A stretch of 28,907 nucleotides of DNA from positions 132,878 through 161,784 of the forward strand of contig CACRSC010000002.1 of NCBI GenBank assembly GCA_902651635.1, written 5' to 3'. Below the pieces are notes generated by a model. That model searched no databases, was not told the origin of the DNA, and worked only from the letters and a program-made list of their open reading frames with translations. This DNA is from Mastigamoeba balamuthi (lineage: Eukaryota; Evosea; Mastigamoebida; Mastigamoebidae). This document shows positions 18,868 to 27,970 of this stretch, in pieces; position 1 is the stretch's first letter, and each line of letters begins with the position of its first letter. The translations under genes and the position numbers were made by a program.

Positions 18868-20174
18868 CACAGGCAGCGCACGAGGCAGACGACACCGCGT
18901 GGGTCGCAAAGAAGAGCGCAGAGCAGCAGCCGCCCCAGCCACTGCGCCGCAGGAGGTCGCGCAGCAGCACCCGCGCAGCAGCAGAGGCAGCAGCAGCCGC
19001 CGACTCGTCCACTGAGGACGAGAACGACGACGGCGCTGCCGCTGCCGCCGCCAGCGGCAGCACAAGCGCTGCCAAGCAGCGCGACGGCAGGAAGAGACCC
19101 CGCGTGTCCCGCAGCGCGTCGCCCCGCCCCAGGCGCAGCAGCACCGCCAGGCGCAGGCGGCAGCGCTACGACGACGACGACGACGACGAGGGCGAGGGCG
19201 AGGAGGGCGAGCAGGAGGACGAGGACGCCGAGTACGAGGCCGAGAGCCCCACGCTCTCGGACGGCAGCGGCGACGAGGACTACGGCGCGGCGCGGCAGCA
19301 GGCGAGGCCCTCGCGCCCCTCGCGCAAGCGGGCACGCGTGGCGGCGGCGCCAAGCGGCAGCGGTGGCAGCGGAGCCCACGAGGGGGAGCCGAGGCGGAGG
19401 CACGCGGCGGCGTCGGCGCAGCTGTTCCGGGGCATGTGGGTGGCCGTGACGGGCCTGGGGGGCGAGGGCCTGCGGGCCGTGCACGAGGCGCTGGGGGGCG
19501 ACGACGCGCCCTGCCTGCTGGCCGACGCGGCCGCTCTGCTGCGCACCGCCTCGTGCACGTTCCGCAGCGCCCGGGGCCTGCCGCGCGCCGTGCTGGTGGC
19601 CGAGCGCCCCGCGCGCACCGCCAAGTACCTGGTGGCGCTGGCCATGGGCGTGCCCTGCGTCTCCCCCGACTGGGTGCTGCGCAGCGCCGCCAGCCGCGAG
19701 CTGCTGCCCCTCGCCGAGTTCCTGCTGCCCGCGGGCGTCTCTGCCGAGACGGGCGAGGCCGTCGAGCAGCCCGCCGAGTGCCGGGGGCGGCCCGCGTACG
19801 CGCTGGACGGCATGCGGGTGGAGGTGCTGGGCGAGGGCGGCGACGACTGGTCGCTGGTGCTCAAGGCCGCGGGGGCCAAGCCCGTGCGGCGCCTCTTCAC
19901 CCCCGACGAGAAGCGCATCGACGCCGTGCTCGTGACCGCCTGCGGCCTCGCCGACGAGCACATGGCCCGCCGCGTGGAGAAGCTGGGGCTGCCCCTGCTC
20001 AGCAAGGAGTGGCTCACGCAGGTGCTCTCTGCCCCCCCTCCCCCTCCGCCCTCTGCTGTTTTGGCTGCAGTGCCCACTGATGCTGGTGCTGTGCCCGCCC
20101 TGCAGTGCATTGTCTGCCGCAAGCTCATCGAGCCCTCGACAAACCCTGGCAAGTACCTGTGGTCACCACACTGA
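18029..20174 (+). CDS. 53BP1/Crb2-like protein with C-terminal tandem BRCT domains
   Basis: Exon 1 is 18029-18074 (MEEEDLVGTLSPIAT). Intron 18075-18136 (GTGCGC, CTGAC) leads into EPFVLVSQEEEE. A second intron lies between about 18154 and 18299. Its ends are unsure: GTGTCG at 18154 with acceptor 18293 or 18299 keeps frame, as does a GC donor at 18189 with acceptor 18256. A third, 84-nt in-frame intron (20022-20105) joins SKEWLTQ to CIVCRKLI. The middle is disordered: glutamine run at about 18836-18864, SRS and Asp/Glu tracts, and several SQ/TQ sites of the ATM/ATR kinase type. The end is a tandem BRCT. RTAKYLVALAMGVPCVSPDW then FLLPAG, and LPLLSKEWLTQC with the short PGKYLWSPH end, closely follow the vertebrate 53BP1 BRCT pair. 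I see no Tudor domain. Predicted role: a scaffold in the DNA break response. It is head-to-head with the sirtuin fusion. Confidence 0.82.
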
Positions 20175-20805
20175 TGTCCCCTCGGACACATGAAAGCAAC
20201 GTTGGCTTTTTTTCTGTTTGTCTTTGGAGCCATTTCAATCCTGGCTTGTTGGCTGTGACGCTCAGATGAGCGCCATTTCCTTTTGTAGTTGGCCGAGATA
20301 ACGGGGCTGCGGTTATAGGAATCCTTCTCTTCGTGGAGATGGCACTGCTGATGTGGTGATTTTGGCACCAGCAGTGCACGGATGGCCTTGTCCAAGTGGG
20401 CCAATACACTGAGAACACTGGGATAGCCAAGGCCAACGTGCCATGGCATGGCATGCCGTGACAGCATGCAGGCCAGACGCGAGGAGCCAGGGCCAGCAAG
20501 GTAGATGTAGATGGGTGTGGCGGAGGAAGGCAGAGGGCTGGTGGGGAGGCACCGGGGGGCACAGGGGGGCGAGGGGGCGGTGGACGTGGCAGGAAAGAAG
20601 CGAGATATCTGGAGATGTGTTTCTCGAAATCAAGCGAGAGGCGCCAGATAGATTTGCACATTGCGGGCAGAGCAGAGCGCCCAGAGCAGCGGCAGCGGCA
20701 GCACCAGCAGCGCCCACACCCGCACACCCGCACACCCGCGCGCGGGCACCACCCACCACCCACACCCACACAGAGGCGCAGGGGCAGCGCGCGCACACAC
20801 AGAGG

Positions 20806-20842
<37 letters not shown>

Positions 20843-20867
20843 ACAGAGAAGAGGAAGAGAGAGGAAG
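20175..20867. other. Intergenic, 53BP1-like gene to ATG2
   Basis: The first 300 bp are lower in GC, with no gene of the local codon bias. CCATGGCATGGCATGCCGTG at 20441-20460 is a small partly palindromic patch. From 20690 it becomes CA- and CCACC-rich and then runs into an AG array, probably the 5' untranslated part of ATG2. Confidence 0.5.
20809..20838 (+). repeat. (AG)15 microsatellite just upstream of ATG2
   Basis: Uninterrupted AG dinucleotides end 29 bp before the ATG2 start codon at 20868. A related CT run occurs in ATG2 intron 1 (21541-21562) and a GA run in a xanthine dehydrogenase intron (about 4956-4974). Confidence 0.9.
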
Positions 20868-23800
20868 ATGGCGCTGGTGGGGTACCTGCTGGGGGTCTTC
20901 ACGTCGTCGCAGGCCAGGCTGCTGCGCCTCTGCCTCAACGCCTCGCTGCGCCCCTACCTCAAGACAGGCCTCGCGGGGGACGTCTTCCGCGGGGGCGACG
21001 TGCTGCTCGAGGACGTGGCCCTCGACGAGGGCGCCCTCAACGCCAAGCTGGGCCCCCTCCTCGCCCCCCTCGCCGTCGCTCAAGCCTCTGTCGCCCGCCT
21101 CGAGGTCCGCGTCCCCTGGGCCCGCCTCGGCCTCGACAGCGTCCGCATCCTCGCCTCGGGCCTCCACCTCCGCCTCTGCCTCTGCGGCCAGCAGCAGCAG
21201 CAGCAGCACGAGCAGCAGCAGCAGCGGGGCAGCGACACCAGCGACGCCAGCGAGGAGCTCCTGCGGCAGCTGCAGCTGCACCGCCAGGCTGCCCCTGCGC
21301 ACAGCAGGACCACAGGCAGCGGCAGCGGCAGCGGGGGCAGCTGCAGCAGCTCCGAGGCGGAGGACTACTACGCGGGCATGGACAGCGCCGAGGGCGAGCA
21401 CGAGACACTGGCCAGCCTCGAGGCCCTCTTCGAGCACCTCTTTGACGACCTCGTCGTCGACATCTCCGACGCCTGCATCTCCCTCGAGCCCCCGCACGCC
21501 CCCTCGCCCCTCTTGTCCCTCTTTCCCCTCTGCTAACGCCTCTCTCTCTCTCTCTCTCTCTCCCCCCCCTCCACCCGCAGCGGCGCTGACGGCGGTGATC
21601 TCTGCCTCTATGTGTCGTCGCTCTCGTACTGCAACCCCGAGCCCGGCCACCAGCAGCAGCAGCAGCCCCAGCAGCCCCAGCAGGAGGGGAGGGCCCTCCG
21701 CATGCGCCGCAAGCTGACCGTCGGCGAGGTCAACCTCGTCTGCAGGCCCCCGCAGCAGCAGCAGCAGCAGCAGCAGCCCCAGGGCCAGCAGCAGCAGCAG
21801 CAGCCGGCGGCCGAGTGCGTGCTGGCCAGCTACACGCCCCACACGGGCGCAGACCACCGCGACGACCTCTCCCTCGTCGTGACGCGCTCCCCCGACGGCG
21901 TCGTGCAGGCCCTCGCCCTCGACGCAGACCTCGCCGAGGCCTCTGTCCGCCTGCCGCCCCCGGGCCCCCAGCTCGCCGCAGTCCTCGCGGTGCTGCGCGC
22001 CCTCTCCGCCTCGCTCGCCCCTGCGGCCGCCCCCGCAGCTGCCGGCGGTGCTGGCGCTGGCGCTGCCGCCGCCGCGGTCGAGGCCACGCACAGGGAGCGC
22101 TCCATGACCGAGTCGCTGGCCTCGCTTGTCGGGCAGATCGGGGCGGCGCACATGGAGGCCGCGCGGCCTGCGCGCACGCCGTCGTCGCAGCGGCCGGAGG
22201 AAGCGGCGAGGCCCGAGCGCGAGGGCCAGGCGAGGCAGGGCGCCGAGGACCCCCTCGCGCGCAGCATTGTGATGGCGCTGGCGCCCCACAGCCAGTGGCG
22301 TCCCTCGTTTGCCGGGGGCGCCCAGGGCATGTCGCTGTCCGCCGTCGTCCGCAGGCTCGACGTAACGCTCTGCGGCGAGGGCTACGCTGCGCCGGGCGTC
22401 TGCCTCTGCGCCTCGGGCGTCGCTGTGCGGGCCAGCAGGGGCGCCGCCGACGCCCTCGAGGTCTCCGTCGCGGAGCTCAGGGCGCAGGGCCCCGGCGGCG
22501 CTCTCCTCCTCGAGTGCACGCCCGCCTCTGCGGCCGCCGCGGGCCGCGCCCTCAGCGTCGTCGTCAGCGTCCCGCGCACGCGTCCCGATGGCTGTGAGTA
22601 CCGCCGGCCGCGCCGCTCTTGGCTCTCGGCCCTCGCTGTCGCTCACTCTGTGCTGCGTTGGCTGCAGTGACGTCGTCGTACACGGTCAAGGTGGCCGTGG
22701 AGCCCCTGCGTGCCACGTGGTCTCCAGCCGCCGCCCTCTGCGTGTCGCGCCTCGTGAGGGCCGTCGCCGAGACCCCCCGCGCCGCCGCCGCTGCCGCCCC
22801 TGGCCGCCCCGTGCCGCTGCAGCAGCTGCAGGAGGGGCAGAGCGCGTACGGCCTCGCGGTGAGCATCGAGGTCCCCCGCGTCGCGCTCTCGCTGCTGGTC
22901 CCCAAGGGCAGCGCGCCCTCGGGCGTCGCGGGGCTCGACAGCGCGACAGCGGCGCTGACGGCCGCGGGGGACGCGCGCTTCAGCGTCTCGCTCGAGGGCC
23001 TCTACGCCGACTACAAGGCCGCGCGCGACGCCACGGGCGCCGGGGCCTCGTCGAGCATCTTCGCGCGGATCGTGCGCTGCGACGCGGGCGTCTCGCGCGG
23101 GGGCAGCGACACGCGGGCGCTGCTCAAGGTCGCCGGCGCGGGCAGCAGCGGGGCCGCTGTGCCCGGGCTCTGCGTGCGCTACACGACGTCTGCGCAGGCC
23201 ACGCGCATCGCCGAGCAGCGGCCCCGCACGGCGCGGACGCCGCCGAGGGACGGGAGGGTCTCGCCGGCCCCCGAGCGCGGGCCCATCCGCGTGACCGTGT
23301 CGCCCGACTTTGCGAGCTCGCTGACGGCGGCGCTGAGCGGGGCGGCGCCGGCGACGCCCGAGAGGAGGCGCGCGGCGGAGCAGGAGGCCGAGCAGAAGGC
23401 GCAGGCGCGGCGCGAGCAGCGGCACAGCGGGGAGCTCAACGAGACGGAGCTGCGGGCGCGGCTCTCCAAGCCCCTCCTCTTCTACGCGACGGCGCAGGTG
23501 CCCGCCGACTGCTCGCTCGACGACACGCAGTACGCGGCGGCCCGCCTGAGCGCCTCGCTGGCCGCCGTCTTTGTGGACGCGCACCCGCACGAGCTGGCGT
23601 TCCTTGTGGCCGTCGGGGCGCTGCTCGGCGGCGGCGGCACAGACATGATGTCCATCTCGGCTCACGTCTCCAAGCGTGCGCGCGGCGGCCACAGCGCCCG
23701 CTGCCTCCCTACTTGCTCCTTGCGGCGTGCGACTGACGCGGTGCGCGTGGCCTGTGCGAGGCAGTGCAGGTGAAGCTGCACGACGTGGCCGCACGGGCGT

Positions 23801-26800
23801 CGGAGGTGTCGGCGGGCATCTCGCCCTCGGTTTCGACGACGGCGCACTCGCTCAACGCGCTCTGCTACCTGAGCTACGACGGCGACGTGCGTCTGCTCTG
23901 CCGGGGAGCACACACGCAGCACGCGGCGCACGACTGAGGGGGGAGGTCGACTGCGCAGGTGGCGGGGACGGCGCTGTACGTGGCGGCGGAGAGGCTCGAG
24001 GCGGTGGAGAACAACCACTTTGGGGTGGGCAGCAGGACGACGATGCTGCGCAACGCCACAGCGGAGCCCCTGGCGCAGCAGCAGCAGGCGCCGCTCGCCG
24101 TGGCCACGAGCACGATGCGCCTGACGCTGCCCGACGGCTCGCGGGTCCTCGTGGGCCGCATGGTCCTCAGCCCCATCACCCGCCCGCTGCTGCGCCTCAG
24201 CGAATCGCTGGCCGCCCTCTTCCCCGGCAGCCCCGCCGCGGCGCAGCCCTCGCAGACATCGCAGCCCGCGCAGCAGCAGCGGGGGATCGTGACGCTCAAG
24301 GCGCGCAAGGTGTACGTGCTGCTGAGCACGCCGGTGTGCCCCGTGCACGTGGCGGTGCTGCTCGACGGCGTGGAGCTGCGCGCAGAGGTGGCGCCGGCCG
24401 AGTACCCCGAGGGAGGCCCCGAGCAGACGCACGTGCGCGTGGAGGACTGCCCGCTGGTGGGGCGGCTGCGCGTGTTCCTGTCGCGCGACGGGCCGCTGGT
24501 GCTGTCGCCCGTATCGCTGTTCGAGGGCGGCATCACCAAGGCGCTGGCGCTCAACGACCCCGGCAGCCGCTGGGCCCTCGTCGCCGCCACACACAAGGTC
24601 TCGCCGGGCGACCCACCGCTGCCCTGGCTGCGCGTCGCGTGGGCCTCAGCGGTGCTCGGAGGCGGCGGCTCGATGCCCCCGACAGTGCACGTGTCGCTCG
24701 ACACGCGCCAGCGGCAGCCCCTCGTCGTCAACACCACGTGGGACGTCCTCGACGCGCTCGAGCGCACGGTGGCCTGCCTCGACGACGTCGTCGCCCAGCT
24801 CTCGCCGCCAGCCCCCGCCAGCGAGGCCCCGCTGCCCATGTCGGCAGAGCCGCTCTACTCGCCACCGCCGACGGGCGTCAGGATGACGTCGGCCGTCAAG
24901 GACATCACGGCCTACGTCCACGACGACTACGAGCGTCTGCCCCGCGCCGTCGTGCAGCTCGACGCCGAGGGCTCTGCGCAGGACCCTCCGCAGATGCCTC
25001 AGGACCTCGCCGACCGCGTCCGCTCCCTCTACGCCGAGCACCAGCAGCCCCAACAGCTCCAACAGCAGACCCAACAGACCCAGCAGCAGCATCGCCAGCC
25101 CCACGTCGAGGGCGACGACGAGGACGAGGACGATGACGACGAGTACTTTGACCCGCCCGAGTCGTTTGCGTCGGCCGAGGGGAGCAACGCGCGGTGGCGG
25201 GTGAGCGAGGACCCGGCGGCGAAGCTGGCGCGGCGGATCACGGGGGACTACCCGGCGGACCTGGGGCGGCCCGACGTGCTGGTGCAGGTGGGGGCGCTCA
25301 AGGTGATGTGGAACCTCCTGGGCGGCAAGTTCTTCGCGGGCAGCGAGCCCTGCGGCGGCGACCGCGAGAGCGTCTCGGTCAACGTCGAGGCCACGCTGCG
25401 CTACGAGGCGCGGGCCACGGAGCGCTGGGCCAGGACCGTCGCCAGCGTCACGCGGCTGTACGTGCAGGACGCCACGGCGGGCAGCACGTGGCCCAACCTC
25501 GTCGACATGCGCTCCCGCGTCTCGCAGGTCCAGACGCCCGTCGCCTGCGCCATCTGCGAGGTCGACTCGGGCCGCAGGCTCTCGCTCGTCGCCCGTCTGG
25601 CCCCCGTCCGCGTCGCCGTGCACACGTCCACCGTCACCTTCCTCGCCACCTTCTTCCGCGTCCTCGGCGACGACTCGCTCGACCCGGCCGACAGCAGCGG
25701 CGGAAGCTGCGGTAGTAACGCACCCGAGCAGCAGCAGCAGCCGAGCCAGGGGCAGGCGGCAGAGCAGCAGCAGGAGGCGGCGCAGGCGCAGGCGCAGGGC
25801 TACTACTTTGGTGCGTTGCGTTGCTGGTGTTGCGCGCGTGCCGCGTTGCCTGCGCCCACTGACGTTGCGGCGGTGGCGGCGCCACAGACCTGTTTGACGT
25901 GGGGCCCGTGCGGGCCAAGTTCAGCCTCAAGACCAACGGGACGCTGGACAAGTTCCGGAGGCGCTTTGGCAACTTTGTGGTCGTGCTCAAGACGCTGCCC
26001 ACGCTCAGCGAGGCCCCCCTCTTCCTCCCGCGCGTGACCCTCCGCGGCGTGCGCAGTGCCCCCTCGCGCTCCCCGTGCTCTGCGGCGCTGACCTGTGTCC
26101 ACCCGACGGTTCCCGTGCGCAGAAGCCGGCAGGGGAGGCGGTGGCGCGGCTGCAGGACATGTGGTTCCCGACGGCGAGCCAGCTGGCGGTGGTGGCGGGG
26201 TCGCTGCAGCCGGTGCACATGGTCTTCCAGCTGGCGGCGGGCGTCGCGAGCCTCGTGACGGTGCCGGTCACGCAGTACAGGCGCGACGGCGACGTGCTGC
26301 GGGGCGCGGCGCTGGGCGTGCAGACGATGGTCGTCAACTTCCTCGACGTGGGCTCCAAGGTCAACGTCGGCGTCATGCGCGTCCTGCGCGGCACCGACAG
26401 GGCCCTCGCCGGCCTCGCCGACACGGAACCCTGCATCGGCCAGCAGCCGCTGCAGCGCCAGCAGCTGCAGGGGGCCCACCAGCGCGGGGCCTCGTGCGCG
26501 GCGTCGGTGGCGGCTGCGGCGTCGCTGGGGCCGCTGTCGTCGCCGCTGGACGAGTCGCCGGCGACGCTGGCCGAGGGGCGGAGGGCTGCGCTGCAGAGCC
26601 TGAGCGAGGGGCTGTGGGGGGCGCTGTCGGGGGTGGTGTTCGAGCCGGCGCAGGCGTACAGGACGTCGGGGGTGCTGGGGCTCGCGTGGAGCGTCGCCAA
26701 GGCGCCGGTGCTGGCGGTGCTGCGGCCGGCGACGGGCCTCGCGGGGGCCACGACCAACGTGCTGCTCGCCTCGCGCAACTCCCTCGACCAGAGCTTCAAG

Positions 26801-27046
26801 GAGCGCGAGCGCCTCCTGTACAGGGGCCCCGACGGCTCCAGGCCCTCCCACGCCCCTCGCAGCCAGTCGGCCGCTGCCTACGTCGAGTCGTACGTCGACC
26901 AGCCCTCGGCCTCGCAGGTCGTCGCCGCCCACCCCTCCCCCGCTGCCCCCGCCACTCCGCCGCCTCCTGCACCGCAGCCGCCGCAGCAGCAGCAGCAAGA
27001 GCAGCAAGGGGGAACTGGGGCTGCGCCTCTGGGGCTGCTCGAGTGA
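20868..27046 (+). CDS. ATG2: Autophagy-related lipid-transfer protein ATG2, complete, seven exons
   Basis: Model: join of 20868-21514, 21581-22593, 22668-23675, 23765-23886, 23959-25810, 25888-26048 and 26123-27046, giving 1908 residues (animal ATG2 about 1900-2080). ATG2 bridges the ER and the growing autophagosome membrane and moves lipid along a hydrophobic groove. The N-terminus is a chorein domain: a LLGVFTSSQARLLRLCLNAS helix, GDVFRGGDVLLEDVALDEGALN, and a VARLEVRVPWARL strand. The C-terminus has the family's last blocks: VGPVRAKFSLKTNG, VVVLKTLPTL, AAGVASLVTVPVTQYRRDGD and, near the end, SEGLWGALSGVVFEPAQAYR. Introns are 66-89 nt; five of six are GT-AG with good phase match. Intron 1 is ambiguous: GTCCCT at 21515 and GCACGC at 21494 both keep frame. 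Glutamine, acidic (DDEDEDDDDEYFD near 25116-25149) and Ala/Pro linkers interrupt the conserved parts. Confidence 0.93.
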
Positions 27047-27155
27047 CAGGAACCGTGCCGGAGGCGGAATGGAGGGCGCCATGTCAATTTCATGTGGCAA
27101 CACGCTTTCTTTCTTTTGTTTTGTTTCTGTCAGTCAGTCGGTCTGTCCGCAGAGG

Positions 27156-27178
27156 CCACCGAGACCTGCTTCGTACTC
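27156..27178 (+). repeat. Imperfect 23-bp direct repeat, copy 1
   Basis: Matches 27237-27259 at 18 of 23 positions, 81 bp away. In one plus frame both encode PPRPASYS; on the minus strand both encode EYEAGLGG. Confidence 0.55.
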
Positions 27179-27236
27179 TATGGCGCTTGTTTGTGAAAGC
27201 ACAACCGGCCGCACAGAGGGTGGAGTGCTGGAGAAG

Positions 27237-27259
27237 CCCCCAAGGCCGGCTTCATACTC
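27237..27259 (+). repeat. Imperfect 23-bp direct repeat, copy 2
   Basis: Second copy of 27156-27178. Conservation of both translated strings hints at an old coding repeat, but no flanking gene is visible. Confidence 0.55.
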
Positions 27260-27445
27260 ACTCGCTGGCCCTCGGTGTCCCGAGAGCCTACCCTGGCATG
27301 GTGAAGTGGAGGGCCAGGCGCGGGTTGCAGGAGCCATCAAGAGGGCCGCATCCTGTGATTTAGGGGCCTGTCTTCGGGCGCAGTCCCGGGGAGCTTGGGC
27401 CGTGGCCTCGTGTCAGGTGCTGCGTGTGGGAATGAGAGGAGGGAC

Positions 27446-27515
27446 CATGATGTACACCAGGGCATGGGCTGGATGGTGTGGGAGCTGCGGCCATCGAGTG
27501 GAGGAGCAGCATTGC
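27446..27515 (-). pseudogene. Decayed copy of the exon-like block at 27835-27910
   Basis: The minus strand here and at 27835-27910 share a CCCTGGTG(T/C)ACATCAT core, a GCTGCTCCTC start and several blocks between. The copy here has small deletions and lacks the G/C-ending codon pattern, so it looks non-functional. Confidence 0.45.
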
Positions 27516-27591
27516 AGCCTTCTGCCGGGCTTGGCTTGCTGACGCTGTTGCTCAGGGCAGGTCAGGGCAGGTCACTCGTCACCCTGTGCCT

Positions 27592-27717
27592 GGCGAGGCG
27601 GTGTACCACCCGCCCCTGCCCACGCAGCGCCGCAAGTGGGGCATCGTCAGGACCCAGCAGGACATCACAGACGTCTGGCAGGCTGTCGCGGAGACCCTCA
27701 TGGCGGCCGCCAGCACC
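27592..27717 (+). CDS. Exon-like coding fragment, plus strand
   Basis: I do not recognise this fragment. In one plus frame 40 of 42 codons end in G or C, as in real exons of this window (GEAVYHPPLPTQRRKWGIV, then DITDVWQAVAETLM). It is followed at 27718 by GTGCGC, the usual donor here, and preceded by a GCTGACGCTGTT branch-like motif at about 27538-27549 and CAG acceptors at 27560 and 27570. A possible next acceptor is CTGCAG ending at 27802, but the sequence after it does not continue a coding frame. It may be a piece of a broken gene. Confidence 0.3.
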
Positions 27718-27822
27718 GTGCGCTTGTGGTGGAGCTGGATGGTGGGAGGCCTGTCCCTGCCCTCGGCTGCCCGGGTCTCCTCTGCTGCCGCTGCCACTGC
27801 AGTGCTGGGGATGCGGGAGCAC

Positions 27823-27970
27823 GAGGGGCTCGGCGATGATGTGCACCAGGGCGTTGGGAGCGAAGGTGAGGAAGCTGAGGCCGTCGGGGGCGGCGTCGAG
27901 GAGCAGCGGGGGGCATCCGGGGGCGCTCGGCACGACCGACACCGGCCACGTGGACCCTGGCCCCGTGTAG
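27823..27970 (-). CDS. Exon-like coding fragment, minus strand
   Basis: The minus frame encodes YTGPGSTWPVSVVPSAPG, then CPPLLLDAAPDGLSFLTF, then APNALVHIIAEPL, with codons almost all ending in G or C. It is bounded by a GGTGCAG acceptor before 27970 and a GTGCTC donor after 27823. I do not recognise the family. The related decayed block at 27446-27515 suggests a repeated gene or element. It may be an isolated relic. Confidence 0.35.
27835..27910 (-). repeat. Better-preserved copy of the 27446-27515 block
   Basis: Lies within the minus-strand exon-like fragment and shows what the decayed copy once resembled. Spacing between copies is about 390 bp. Confidence 0.45.

Larger units (their letters stand above)
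27047..27591. other. Intergenic with decayed repeat material
   Basis: Downstream of ATG2. A T-rich patch (TTTCTTTCTTTTGTTTTGTTT at about 27107-27127) may be part of the 3' end. No frame has the local codon bias. It holds the imperfect 23-bp repeat and the decayed copy of the block at 27835-27910. Confidence 0.5.

Noticed and set aside
20313-22646. 777-codon open frame on the minus strand
   Set aside because: Antisense to ATG2 exons 1 and 2 and the AG repeat. No recognisable domain.
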